Assembly: GCF_000237925.1 (NCBI RefSeq)
Contig: NC_031500.1
Location: 13,293,753 to 13,357,752 of the forward strand
Reading direction: 5' to 3'
Length of the DNA: 64,000 bases
Source: Schistosoma mansoni
Lineage: Eukaryota; Platyhelminthes; Trematoda; Strigeidida; Schistosomatidae
Each line of letters starts with the position of its first letter. Position 1 is the stretch's first letter. Positions 48,501 through 57,480 of this stretch are shown piece by piece. The position numbers were made by a program, and so were the translations under genes. Under the pieces are notes generated by a model, which saw only the letters and a program-made list of their open reading frames with translations, did no database searches and was not told the origin of the DNA.

Positions 48501-51500
48501 ATTACGGCCTCGGTAGTACGGCTAATGATAGATAATACCGACAATAATCGCTATAGCGATGGGGTGCAGAGAGAAGACAGAAGAACAGGATAAGCTTTAT
48601 ATTCCAAGAGTAAAATTCGAAGTGAGACAACTCTGCATGTATAACAACAAAATACGACCTTAAGATATAAGAAAATTAGCAAACTAGATAGCTTGTGGTC
48701 GCCTTAGCACCGACACTGTGATGAAACAGCTGTCCAAAGCTTTCTGGTCTTTAGAGATTGTCTAACCGAAGTTAGTGATTAGAAACCTCAAATCCAACAA
48801 CCACTACAGTACCCTGTGATAATATCACGGATAACCCGACTAATTCTATGTTTTTGTTTGTTGTATAAATAAAACAAGTTTGTTCACTCAGTTACTGTGT
48901 TTGTTTCACATAATTGATAGATCATGATAATTCCAACTTTCCCAAAGTTCTAATTAGAACAACAGAATATCAGATGACTGGTCATGAGTAAACTTTGTTA
49001 TTCCAATCCAGAAATCATATGCCTGTACAAGAAAAATATCATATTATAATGTACCAAAATTAATAAATCTCAATCTGCGACCAAAGAGCGCATCAACTCG
49101 CTCTGTACTACTCTATTACTTCACAGCTGTGAAACATGACCAGTAAGGATAGAGGATAATCGTGAGTTACTAGTATGTGATCACAGATGTCTTAGAAATA
49201 TTGCCAGCATCTGTTGAGGTCACTGGATGAGTAATAGTAGGGTTGGACGCAGGGTATTAGGGAATGACGGTCAATCAGTTGATAAGGCTGTAAATCTTCA
49301 TCGACTGAGATGGTTTGACCACGTATTACGCATGCCCAACCACTGATTACCACGGTTTGTGATGCTGAATAGTGTTGCAGACGGATGGAAGAAAGTTGTA
49401 TCTCCTCATTTCGTCAGCTACTTGACTAGTTTTCTCGGTTTCCCACATTGTCCGGACGTTCCATGTACCTATAAAAATTGTTGCTCTGGTTGTTAGAAGG
49501 GGCATCGGCCTCGTGACTTCCGAACAATCTCAGCTTTCATCATGAGGCATCATAATTCTTCCTTCAACTCCCAGGGCAGAGTTTAAATGGCTTGAATTGT
49601 TTATTCTGGTTACCCTTTTGTTTAGCAAGGCTGTTTTCTACAGAATGGGGTTGTCCACCCCATGCCCAACCCTTCTTTACTCGGTCTTGGGACCGGCAGT
49701 AGCCCTAGAAGAGCTACAGGCGGAGTTGTTCAGGATACTGATGAATAATAAAAATGGGAACCAAATAATCAAATTACAAGTATTTTCATGATTGACCACG
49801 TGACTTACTTGAACAATGTGTTGGATAGTCGTTCTAAATAATTGAAAATTTCAGATTCTGACAATGCTGTCTTCCCCATGAATTGCTTTTTCAATGGATT
49901 TCCTAAAGAGGTTGAGCACTTGAAAAAAGATTGAGAAAAGCGAACTGACAGCAAAAGACGATGATGTCGTTATCGGGAAAACATAATCAAAAGGGAACTA
50001 CGCGAGTAAAAAGAAGTTAGTAGGTTCAACCTAAAATGAATTATTTCTATAAGTTAAAACAGAATGATCTGAACATGTTGATCGGTCCCATCCCAACTAA
50101 TCAGTGTTGATGAATGATTTTTCCAAATCCTCAAAGTTTACCACTCAACTTTTATAGAATTATTGGTTAGAGTTTTTTCCAACCAGTTCTGGAGATTGCC
50201 TGTTTGGTTAAAATTATTCTTCTTTACAACTAATTTAATTTACGCCCATTGATGGACGAGCATAAGCAGAGTGAAAAAAATACAAACCGACTAAATTTAT
50301 TGCTTTAACAACAGGCATGGATACTCAGATATAATTGATTGAGACGTTGACTCACTAACTTAACAGCCAATCTTTAGGTTGAAATCCAGATTTTGTATCA
50401 ACTGACACCCGATTCAGTTGTTATAACTAACTTTGAATTTACTTACGATATTTAATACCGGACTATTTACAACGTGTGGTCTAAACTCAGGAAGACTATA
50501 TTCGGAATTGAACCCAATAAAATTATGCCGAATAAGCTGGTTTGCAATTTTTGTTTCCTGAAGTGACTGAAAGGTTCGATGAAAACAACGGATTTAAACT
50601 GGTCGTCTATCAGAGAGATGTAACTTGAATTATATGGACTCGTGGTTAGGAATAACGGTTGGTGCTATAGGTAACAGAATCAGTTTTATCTGATCACCAC
50701 AGTAATAATAAGTGGTACACAGGTGAGTTGACGAAACAAAATGTTTGGGAATCATTACACATCTCTCCCAAAAATGATTGATCGAAGTAATTTTGCTAGA
50801 ACATGGTCAGCATAATGTGGAATTTCGACGGTCATAACGTTGCATACCGACGGATGAGATGTTCAGGGGTTTTACCGTTGGTTAAATTTATTATTGAATG
50901 TTACCTGAAGCAAATTACTTATTTTTATACAAAAGAACGGTAAACAATATCTCAATGCACAAATATATGTGTAAGAGAAATATATCAAAGTAGAATTTCA
51001 AGGTGTATCATTCCAACCTTCGATCCTTTGGAACGATACAAAAAGATCAGAATGAACATGGACTTGAGCGAAGAGAATACAAACCAAACCTATTTCCATT
51101 GTCATATCGAAGAACTAAAGGTGACTTGATTAGTTTTCATATTACTTAGTGATAAATTTGCACCTGGTATGCCCTTATTTTTCTTGTCTTCTAAAACAGG
51201 AAATTTATGAGGACAATCCAAAAAAGTTCACAAGCCCATGATAAATTACTTGTCAGCTGACTACCGACTTTCCCATCGAATCATCAACGAGTGGAATTCA
51301 TTAGCCCAGGACGTGGTTGAGGCTCCATCCTTCGACTCTTTCAAGAGAAAGTTAGATCAACTAAGAGACCGTCACTGCCAGGACTAACACAGTCTTCAGT
51401 CTTCAGTAATAAGGATAGTAGGTTGATGAACCTGTGTTAATCCTGACAGATTTCCTTCCAGTGAAGGTCCAGCTTCTTTTTGAAAATGTTCACTGATGGT

Positions 51501-54500
51501 GCTAATACCACTTGTTCTGGTAAAGCGTTCCAGTCATTGACCACTCGATGAGAAAAACGGGACCCCACCTTTAGTTTATTAGATCGCGGTTTCAGAACCT
51601 TCTTGCTATGACCCCGGAGATTATTAGTGCTGGAGGGAGCAAAAAGATAAGACATATTAACACCCAGATCATAATTAAAGATACGAAATGCCAGTATAAG
51701 GTCACCTCGCGTCCTACGATAAGATAAGGGGAAAAGATTTAGACGTTTTAAACGCTCATCGTAAAGGAGTTTAGAAAGACCCTTTACTAATTTTGTCCAT
51801 ACACGCTGGACACGCTCAAGCGATTTAGTATCCTTTATCAGACAAGGGCTAGCTGCTTGGATACAGTATTCTAAGTGTGGCCTTACATAGGTGGGATATA
51901 AAATTCGAAACATATCCTCGTCAAAGCATTTAAATGCTCTGCGAAGCGACCATAGCGCACGATAGCCTTTGGAAGCAACCGCATTGCAGTGCGTAGTAGT
52001 TTTTAAGTCGTGACTTATAATTACTCCTAAGTCTTTGTGCTCATGAACGCGTGGCAGAGATGTACCATTAATGGTACAATGGTAACTAATATCGTGCCCG
52101 ATGTGCATGAACACGCTCTTCCTGGAATTAACTTCCAGGCCCCAATCATGAGCTCACCTAACTAATTCGTCTAAATCTGCTTGCAGATAACAACGATCAG
52201 TCTCATTTTTTACTGTTCTCCAGATTTTAACATCATCCGCAAACAATAACGTCGACGACTTAAGTAATAAAGGTAGTTCATTAATATACAGAAGGAAAAG
52301 TAAAGGGCCTAAGATGGTGCCTTGGGGTACACCACTTTTGACCGGTTTCCATTCGGATAGAGTTCCATTGACCCTCACTCTCTGTCTGCGGTCACATAAG
52401 AAGCTTCCTATCCATTCCTGTATAGCACCTGTTATACCAAAGCTCGAGAGCTTTTGCATAAGACCTAAGTGTGAAACCTTATCAAACGCTTTGCTAAAAT
52501 CTATGAATATCACGTCGACAGACTGGCCGTTGTCTAGGGCAGCTGTCCAATCCTCTCTCGCAATGAGTAAGTTAGTCAAGCATGAATGCTTGTTACGAAA
52601 CCCATGTTGCTCGGGAGTTAACAGATTGTACGAATCTATGTGGCTCAGTAGCTTAGCCCGAATTAATTTTTCAAGTAACTTAACTACTATACTGGTCAGG
52701 CTAACAGGCCGGTAGTTAGATACGATCCGTCTCTGACCATCCTTAAATATAGGACTAACTATGGCGTCTTTCCAGTCTCTAGGTAGTTGAGCCTGTGAAA
52801 GGGACATGTTGAAGAGCATCGTGAGCGGTCTTGAGATAATGTCCGCAAGCGACGACAGCAAACGTGGGTGTAACCCATCGGGGCCCGGTATCTTACAAGG
52901 TTTTAGGTTAGTTATCAAAGGAAGAACAATATCCTCTGTCACGTGCAAAGGTCCTATGGCTGGTATCTCATTGTCAACGGGACAAGTAGTTGTAACGCTA
53001 CACGTAGAGTAGACTTCACTGAAATAGTTAGCAAATGTCTCCGCTTTCCCTAGATCAGATTCAGCCAATAAAGCTGAATTTTCGCTTAACAGTAATGAGG
53101 GGATACCATCACTACGTTTCGTCCGCCTTTTAACATACGAAAACAGTCGCTTCGGACAGGTACGGCTATCGTATGCCAACTGTCGTTCGTAAGCCGTGCG
53201 GGATTTAGCTATGGTCTTTTTACATATATTCCGGATTTTTTTACATTCGCACTTAAATGATGCCTGACCTGTTGACAAGAATAAGTCCCAGAAGTGTTTC
53301 CTACGCTTTAACAGCTTCCAGGTTTCCTTATTAATCCATGGGGGGCAATATGATAGCTTACGTGCTGACCATGGGATAAACGGTTGAGTTACGGATTCGA
53401 ACGTAGACTTGAACCTATTCCATGCATCATCAATCGATCCATCAGCATCGACCGACCAGTCAATTGAGATAGCATAGTCCCTTATTGCCGGAATATTAGC
53501 TCTCCATATATTAGGACGGGGTGGAGCAGATGCAAATTCTATACCATGTATCCGGAACTTAAAGGAAAGTACGACATGGTCACTATTCACCAGCGGGGGA
53601 AGGTGTTGAATGTCGACGATATCTTCACAGTGGTGTGTGAGGACAAGGTCTATCAATGACGGATTATGTTCCAAGTCTATATGCGTCGGCTTAACGATAC
53701 ATTGTACAAGTGCACATTGAATAATTGATGACAGAAGGACGCTATCGAAACCCCCACCTGGAGCTGTGAGCTCTATCCAGTTTATATGGGGTGCATTGAA
53801 GTCTCCAACGATGAGACAACATTCTGCTTTACTCCAAGAACAGACGTGTTTTAGGATAAAGTCGTCAGCGAGACAACACGGACTACGATATATTCCTCCT
53901 ATCGTCACTAACCCGTTTCTAGACCTAATTGTACAACATACTACCTCACACGTACCACTTACATGCGCCTCCGATATGATCGAGTTAATGCGGAAGTGGT
54001 CCCTAATATATAATATTATGCCTCCTCCCTTGCGACTTCTAACTCTATCACTTCTGACACAGATGTAGCCTGAAATGACTGGAGAACAGTCTATATCTAC
54101 AGTGAGCCAAGTTTCGGTGATAACAATTATATCCGGATTTAAGTCGTCTACCATCAAACTTAGTTCAGACATCTTATTCCGAAGACTACGAGCATTCGTA
54201 TAACACACATTTAGGGTGTTTTTGGAGACATGCGTTCTACCCACACAGGTCTCGGAAGCATTGGCTTCCAAGACCTGACTACCCGAAAACCCTTAATCGT
54301 AAGGTTCGCTTCACCGTTTAGCCTTCGAGTTTTTAACTCTGTTAGGGCATTCTTCCACTTGATCCGATCCTCAAGTGGCCAGTCAGGTCGAATACGAATG
54401 TTTGAGTCACGAGTTTTGCGTGCGTTATTTAGTAATACGTCCCTTTCCTCAAAATTTCCGAGTACTAATTTAAGGATCCTTCTCTGTTGGGTTTCGCCTC

Positions 54501-55371
54501 CAACATACTTACCAAGTCTGATGACTTTCGAGATATGTACCCCTGGGACCTCCTCTGGCAGTATATTTCTGATGAGAGATCCCACTAACTGCAGGTCGTG
54601 GGCATGTCTCTTAGAGGGATCGGTGTCTTTCGATTCTGCCAAGTTCCAGATGATTACACTAGGCACCTGTTTAACTTCCTTAAAAGTCGTGTTCACGGCC
54701 TTTGACAGGCCATCAAGTCTCCTGTCCTTTACAGATTGAAACCGATTGGAGGACAAATTAGCTGTTTAAAGGTAGTTACTCTAGTGGGAGTAAACTATAT
54801 CGCGAAATAATGAGACTGAATTTATTTTTTGTGGATAAACGCATATTAAAGCCCGTCTCTGCGCCACTCTACTCCCTTACATGAGTAGTATATGAATGTC
54901 AATCGTTAGATTCTTGATATAAATAATGGACGCTTACAGCCGACCGGCCTTTTCTGAATTTTTCATAAAACCAGCATTTGACTATCACAGCCTGTACCTA
55001 GTGAATAAATGATTTTAATCAACACGTCCGAAGTTATGCACACTGTTCTTGATTATTTGACTTTAGTGCTATTCTGATTTGTAGATAAATAACATGTAAT
55101 GTCATTTCTTTAAAGAGCTTGTTAAATTCACTGAATGAACATAAACACGTTTTAGACGAAAAACTCACTGGCTGACAATATTGAATTCCTGATTGTCCAA
55201 AGAAAAATTCCTTGTCATATAAAACGGCAGCAGTATGCCATATTCCATCAATTTTTTTGCCTTAATTCGGAATAATATTGAGAAACTGTTCAGCATACCC
55301 AAGACACCAGGACTAAAATAACTAGCTAGGCCACCCGAAAGATCATAAATGTACAGGAAAACATCTGACAT
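36146..55371 (-). CDS. DESI1: DeSI-1-like PPPDE isopeptidase with PUL-like C-terminal region, ten exons
   Basis: A 536-residue protein assembled from ten phase-consistent exons. Residues 5-140 form a PPPDE domain: YIYDLSGGLA, GKKIDGIWHTAA (His33), FFFGQSGI, YSLFKHNCNSFS (Cys103) and IPSYILDLPNEVLS. The His-Cys spacing of 70 residues equals that of vertebrate DeSI-1, where these residues are the catalytic dyad that removes SUMO (established knowledge). About residues 185-440 are helical, resembling a PUL domain (ITSDQCRAACELFRLAIW, LCNCLGLSFN, TTYLLRTIYFLAVRF); the last hundred residues are Ser/Thr-rich. Vertebrate DeSI-1 has no such extension; PPPDE-PUL combinations are known in other eukaryotes. 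The PUL call is my inference. Its 19-kb span contains a CR1 LINE in the same orientation. Confidence 0.85.
36830..37370 (+). pseudogene. SR2-like RTE LINE remnant
   Basis: Reads IELKYVDEIVLFDEDADKIQ (the RT active-site block as YVDE, so the catalytic second Asp is lost), SECKILL, DWSSPTIKL and VDRFTHL, with stops and frameshifts throughout. It is antisense within intron 9 of the DeSI-like gene. Confidence 0.75.
37663..37750 (-). CDS. DESI1: DeSI-like exon 9, weak acceptor
   Basis: 88 nt to GATA/GTAAGT. The only AG giving the correct phase is ATTAAAG/CTCAG; the pyrimidine tract (37770-37795) is unusually far upstream. The frame stays open beyond it (FGRLLKLSENE), so the exon may start earlier with a non-AG acceptor or sequence error. 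Confidence 0.65.
37855..38225 (+). repeat. 530-bp-family repeat, 5' truncated
   Basis: Matches the family at 17213-17744 from GATGCAGTCCCATGGTAGCC to the end. Open frames on either strand here are shared by all copies and are not genes. Confidence 0.65.
38226..39242. other. Intron 8 sequence with repeat remnant
   Basis: Mostly unrecognised. 39030-39225 is a decayed inverted-hammerhead body (ACACCATTGGACCCTGACT, AAGAGTCCCATATTAGGAC without GAAAC). Confidence 0.4.
39243..39497 (-). CDS. DESI1: DeSI-like exon 8
   Basis: Exactly 85 codons between TTTTCAG and ACG/GTGAGT. Encodes LCNCLGLSFNWTIMRD and VGLALAHNISLYPT, like the helical repeat of PUL domains. Confidence 0.82.
39655..40810. repeat. 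Foldback-family fragments and unrecognised repeat
   Basis: 39655-39860 matches the left arm and middle of the foldback repeat at 15368 (GGTGGATGACCTTGATGGGG, ATCAGCACGAACTT). 40735-40806 matches its inner arm. The 121-codon minus frame at 40441-40806 begins in this repeat and is unrecognised; I do not support it as a gene. Confidence 0.45.
41330..41580 (+). mobile_element. Smalpha element with hammerhead core deleted
   Basis: A reversed left end (GACTGATCAATTGCAGTCC), then a plus-strand body GCTATCAGGACTCAGTAGC, a B-box-like GGTTTGAGTCCC and CTGACGAGTTCC directly joined to GGATCCCACTGC, removing stem II, GAAAC and the cleavage site. Confidence 0.7.
41590..42190 (-). pseudogene. Penelope-like element remnant: GIY-YIG end
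   Basis: The minus strand reads NFVNIKFKGDTAVKIV, then SYEAGYIGRTKQTLSKSVSE, SVNSSILENIMNSGQ and LFKPKLCKRG, the C-terminal RT tail plus GIY-YIG domain of Penelope-like elements (YIGRT as in the 7.5-kb copy). Several stops upstream; the frame 41596-41832 is open. Confidence 0.8.
42230..42450 (+). pseudogene. SR2-like RTE LINE remnant
   Basis: Short decayed stretch reading CLQNIASVSQDHQVSN and ADEIVNLYRM, matching the CLRNIA..VSN..VDEVVNLHRLRW part of SR2-type elements. Confidence 0.55.
42451..43366. other. Intron 7 sequence, no gene
   Basis: AT-rich with a TA run (43111-43125). Small open frames (42672, 42864, 43106) show no family features. Confidence 0.4.
43367..43563 (-). CDS. DESI1: DeSI-like exon 7
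   Basis: 197 nt between AAAACAG and AAATTA/GTACGT, phase 1 to 0. Encodes LDELITSDQCRAACELFRLA and EFYDIEASRAKL. Confidence 0.78.
43735..44060 (+). repeat. Two decayed repeat fragments
   Basis: 43735-43880 is a degraded inverted-hammerhead body (ACAACATTGGATCTCAGATC, CGAGTTTCATTTC). 43945-44060 resembles the 479-bp insertion at 20270 (CAGTGCTAATCGATTTCTATCGATC). Confidence 0.5.
44530..44820 (+). repeat. Possible tRNA-like repeat with perfect B-box
   Basis: GGTTCGAACCC (44712-44722) fits the Pol III B-box exactly, in a non-coding setting. No tRNA cloverleaf is evident and no other copy was found in the window, so a SINE is only a suggestion. Confidence 0.3.
45196..45760 (-). pseudogene. SR2-like RTE LINE remnant
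   Basis: The minus strand carries pieces in several frames: STLWM-like LLYGCKMWPLRVENIRKLLV and, near 45246-45400, GWKKARGGRTKTQYQ with LSGWGPRDYRN, all from the C-terminal part of SR2-type elements. Confidence 0.65.
46092..46248 (-). CDS. DESI1: DeSI-like exon 6
   Basis: 157 nt between CCTTTCAG and CTTG/GTATGT. Encodes EPLSSELLPHRIYLLWPAEE.. and ends in phase 1. Start of the presumed PUL-like region. Confidence 0.75.
46249..47903. other. Intron 5 sequence with repeat remnant
   Basis: 47215-47365 is a decayed left arm and body of the inverted-hammerhead family (AGACCACCATTGAAAACTAG, GGTTGTTTC-like ribozyme without core). Elsewhere nothing recognised. Confidence 0.4.
47904..47965 (-). CDS. 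DESI1: DeSI-like exon 5
   Basis: 62 nt between TTTATAG and GAT/GTAAGT, phase 1 to 0. Encodes NKDKHTYADIVKSFRPIFFD. Found by splice sites and phase only. Confidence 0.72.
48025..48239 (-). CDS. DESI1: DeSI-like exon 4 with catalytic cysteine
   Basis: 215 nt between TTTTTTTCAG and CCAT/GTATGT, phase 2 to 1. Carries LFKHNCNSFSEHF, TGQHIPSYILDLPNEVLSTS, the strongest family signature. Confidence 0.92.
48240..49084. other. Intron 3 (3' part) without recognisable gene
   Basis: 48690-48790 resembles a very decayed inverted-hammerhead copy (GATGAAACAGCTGTCCAAAGC). The rest is unrecognised. Confidence 0.35.
49085..49395 (+). pseudogene. SR2-like RTE LINE remnant
   Basis: Reads IEDNRELLVCDHRCLRNIAS, RRVLGNDGQSVDKAVNLHRL, RWFDHVLRMPNH and LNSVADGWKK with a few stops. 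It ends abruptly where a minus-strand RTE head begins. Confidence 0.75.
49398..49745 (-). mobile_element. RTE-type LINE 5' head and endonuclease start
   Basis: On the minus strand: head CAACTCCGCCTGTAGCTCTT..GGTTGGGCATGGGG..CCCCATTCTGTAG, then an ORF start with ATIFIGTWNVRTMWETEKTS and QVADEMRRY, the N-terminus of an AP-type endonuclease. The element is cut off at the SR2-like remnant. The 64-codon plus frame at 49597 is a shadow. Confidence 0.75.
49809..49918 (-). CDS. DESI1: DeSI-like exon 3
   Basis: 110 nt between TTTTCAAG and AA/GTAAGT. Encodes a segment ending ESEIFNYLERLSNTLF, equivalent to the helix before the catalytic cysteine in DeSI-1. It follows an intron of about 5.2 kb holding the CR1 element. 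Confidence 0.8.
49919..51060. other. Intron 2 sequence without recognisable feature
   Basis: Unrecognised AT-rich DNA upstream of exon 3 of the DeSI-like gene. Confidence 0.35.
51061..51420 (+). pseudogene. CR1-type LINE 3' fragment, plus strand
   Basis: Reads NLFPLSYRRTKGDLI, then after a deletion GQSKKVHKPMINYLSADYRL, SHRIINEWNSLAQDV and KRKLDQLRDRHCQD with stop TAA (51385-51387). It is homologous to the C-terminus of the minus-strand CR1 next door but clearly diverged from it. Tail CTTCAGTCTTCAG. Confidence 0.8.
51437..54271 (-). pseudogene. CR1 ORF2: AP endonuclease and reverse transcriptase, one nonsense codon
   Basis: Endonuclease motifs: CYTNARSLRNK, PDIIVITETWL, IGGIYRSP, VGDFNAPHINW and NSDHVVLSF. 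RT motifs: CKIPGPDGLHPRLL, YRPVSLTSIVVKLLEK, EQHGFRNKHSC, VIFIDFSKAFDKVSH, SGVPQGTILGPLLFLLYINE and LLFADDVK (catalytic FADD). TGA at 52156-52154 follows DLDELVR, where related elements usually have Trp; the frame then continues unbroken to 51437 with YVRPHLEYCIQAASP and NLFPLSYRRTRGDL. One substitution therefore separates it from a full ORF of about 944 codons. Plus-strand frames at 52314, 52806, 53766 and 54230 are shadows. Confidence 0.9.
54211..54756 (-). CDS. CR1 ORF1 protein
   Basis: 181 residues, basic and hydrophilic, with KQVPSVIIWNLAESKDTD, HISKVIRLGKYVGG and RPDWPLEDRIKWKNALTEL. Likely the nucleic-acid-binding ORF1 product of CR1-type LINEs, which coats element RNA. No zinc knuckle is seen, so it may be 5'-truncated or of the short type. 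It overlaps ORF2 by 61 nt in another frame. Confidence 0.7.
   Translation of the reverse strand: MSSNRFQSVKDRRLDGLSKAVNTTFKEVKQVPSVIIWNLAESKDTDPSKRHAHDLQLVGSLIRNILPEEVPGVHISKVIRLGKYVGGETQQRRILKLVLGNFEERDVLLNNARKTRDSNIRIRPDWPLEDRIKWKNALTELKTRRLNGEANLTIKGFRVVRSWKPMLPRPVWVERMSPKTP
54791..55168. other. Intron 2, 5' part, of the DeSI-like gene
   Basis: No feature recognised between the LINE 5' end and exon 2. Confidence 0.35.
55169..55260 (-). CDS. DESI1: DeSI-like exon 2 with catalytic histidine
   Basis: 92 nt, GC AAA start after ATTAAG, ends CAGCCA/GTGAGT in phase 0. Encodes GIWHTAAVLYDKEFFFGQ. Confidence 0.87.
55261..55298 (-). other. 38-nt intron between exons 1 and 2
   Basis: GTATGC..ATTAAG removes 38 nt and joins VLG to KKIDGIWH, a continuity seen in all DeSI proteins. 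Reading through would break the domain. Very short 5' introns are a known trait of schistosome genes. Confidence 0.85.
55299..55371 (-). CDS. DESI1: DeSI-like exon 1
   Basis: ATG at 55371-55369 (MSDVFLYIYDLSGG) to TTGG/GTATGC, 24 codons plus one base. The start is chosen because DeSI proteins begin a few residues before LYVYDLS; no other in-frame ATG lies close upstream. Confidence 0.85.
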
Positions 55372-55879
55372 TGCGACAATATACAAATTGGATCCAAGTA
55401 TTAGTCATGAACTTGAGGCATTTAAACAAATTCAATCAGGGTTGAACGGACTGGAATTAACTTTCGCTCAACAGACTTCCATATCGACTTACGGTGGCTC
55501 GCTGACGAGGGTTTGAAATAAAATCGTTCGACGCTTCATAAATCCAAGAGAATCTGGACTGAATATGGTGTCTCATTTAGTTCTTGGATTTGCATAGCGT
55601 TATAGATTGATTTGGTATTTGTACAAATCTAATTCAATCCAAATACATAGCAATGAGCGAACGAACAATGTAAAAGAAATCTGAGACAACGAGAAATTCA
55701 TGGTCCAAACTCTCAATGCAACTCTACGAAATGTTAGTAAGATCATCGTACAGACCTCTTCTGCTTCTCAGTGTTTAGTGGCAAGATGTTTTCGTTCGTC
55801 GGACTGTTCATATGGCAAACCTCTGATTTTTTTGAAGGAGACTAACAAGCCATTTGAAGACTGGAGACTATCTATAGGA
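55372..55879. other. Upstream of the DeSI-like gene
   Basis: Should contain its 5' untranslated sequence and promoter; no core element stands out. Open frames near 55700 overlap the tail of a decayed transposase and are not supported. Confidence 0.4.
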
Positions 55880-57190
55880 AATGATCGTTTCTATATTTGT
55901 GACTTACCTCACTCGTGAATACCTTTACACTTCAGGATTGACCTATCGGAGTACTAATGATCGAAACGCTGAGCTGCTTGCTTTGCAAAAACATACCCAC
56001 TTTGTACTGATTTCTCAAGCCGTCTCATATAAGACTCGAATGGCAGTGCTGAAAAATTATCTAAACGTTCATGTGCGCGAACATCGTCAGGACGGTGCTG
56101 CAAAAATGCACATTATAAACTAAGTTTTCAGGCCCATAACGCTCTTCGTCTTCTCTAAGAAAGTTCCCTAAATCCATGCTGAAGGATCCAATAACACTAT
56201 TATGTGATTTTGGATGTGCAAGCAAATAAATGGATAACGCTGAACGCTTGAAATCAAGATACAAAAGTTGCGGCAAAGTATTTGCAGAATCACGGGGCCT
56301 AAATATAGAAGAAACAATCAACACTCCGCAGCTTTCCATACGGATACGAAGTCTAGTGCACGGCATTTACGATGAAAGTCGAAGGAAGTACTTGTCACGC
56401 AACTAGATATTGACTTATTTATACCACTAATTACACATGAATTCATGTTCATTAGTCTTTTGTTTGCTCATTCTATCCATGAATTGGCCAGTTTCTTTGT
56501 GACACCATGTGCATGGGATTTTATAGGAAAGTTGAGATCGTAATAATTGGGAGCGTTTCCAAAATGTAATGGCCTTGATTGTGAATAGATTGAGTCTGAC
56601 GACGAAAGCTGTCGTCAGTTCGTAACGTGTATTCACCATATGGAAATGTCATCATCCCGTCAAGCCGTCTACTAACTACGATACACCTGTCGCAACCTGC
56701 CTTTCCATTACGATTAACCGTGTATCTAACACCAGAACGAGCAGATGCATCACATATTACAGCAGACAACTTAACAGCTACGTATTTATTGAACTTAACG
56801 CTAAAAAGACCCACGACGGTCCTCAGAAATTTCGTTGAATTTAGCCGGCTTAGTATTCCCTCTATGGAATCCGATCATGAACATGTCACTAAACCTTGGG
56901 GCATCGATCCGTTCTAATACAGGCTATAAATGTTGACTAGAGCTCCTCGAAATAGAAAGTCAATCTACATTAATTTCCAAATCTAAAGTATCAAAATCAA
57001 AAGTACACAACCAAAGTTCAACACATCTTAGCAGATTGGTTTTCAATCCGAGATGGTAGTAAACCCCACTACTGATGAACTTCAGTTAGACACTTGTACA
57101 CACCTTCAGGACACTTCTGATGCTGCTCGTCAAATCCGGAACAAGATCTCGGAAATCATTCAGTATCCGATAAGCATCTCTGATGCTCAG
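55880..57190 (-). pseudogene. Decayed DNA-transposon transposase
   Basis: Minus-strand blocks in several frames, in order: CLSIRDAYRILNDFRDL; GVYYHLGLKTNLLRC with LDLEINVD; SDMFMIGFHRGNTKP; VAVKLSAVICDASARSGV then KAGCDRCIVV (Cys pair) and YTLRTDDSFRRQTQS; WKAAECLLFLLYLGPVIL; SMDLGNFLREDEERYGPENL; RPDDVRAHERLDNFSALPFE. This order matches the transposase-domain proteins found in many animals (VKISAIICDAPARA, C..C, FPLDYMH, LLYTGPV, YNVHNLIHL, LDNFSAFPFE). Frameshifts and stops occur throughout. The superfamily is uncertain; CACTA-like is possible, and a CACTA element is known in S. mansoni. Confidence 0.75.
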
Positions 57191-57480
57191 ACAGGATTTT
57201 TTCATTAAATTTAGCAATATCCTGTTGATTTGCTCTTTACGATTTATGGGCTACTGAGAGCACAAATTAACGTCATGACATCCTATGAGAAATATATTAA
57301 CGTATTCACTTCATACATGTACCATTATCACCCGGAAGCCTTTCATTGCTGTAGCTAGTGGATATTGTTACAGTTGGAGGAATCTTATTACAATTACTTT
57401 CTGTGCTGACTGCTATCAATTCAACATAATTCACTGTTAAAGTCAGTTACCATCGATTGTACTTTCATTAGCAAACTTAC

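Larger units (their letters stand above)
51421..54790 (-). mobile_element. CR1-type non-LTR retrotransposon, nearly complete
   Basis: ORF1 (54756-54211) overlaps ORF2 (54271-51437), which encodes an AP endonuclease and reverse transcriptase. It is interrupted only by one in-frame TGA. It looks young compared with the other LINE remnants. The 5' end is not exactly located. It sits in intron 2 of the DeSI-like gene, in the gene's orientation, and meets a plus-strand CR1 tail at about 51420. Confidence 0.88.
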
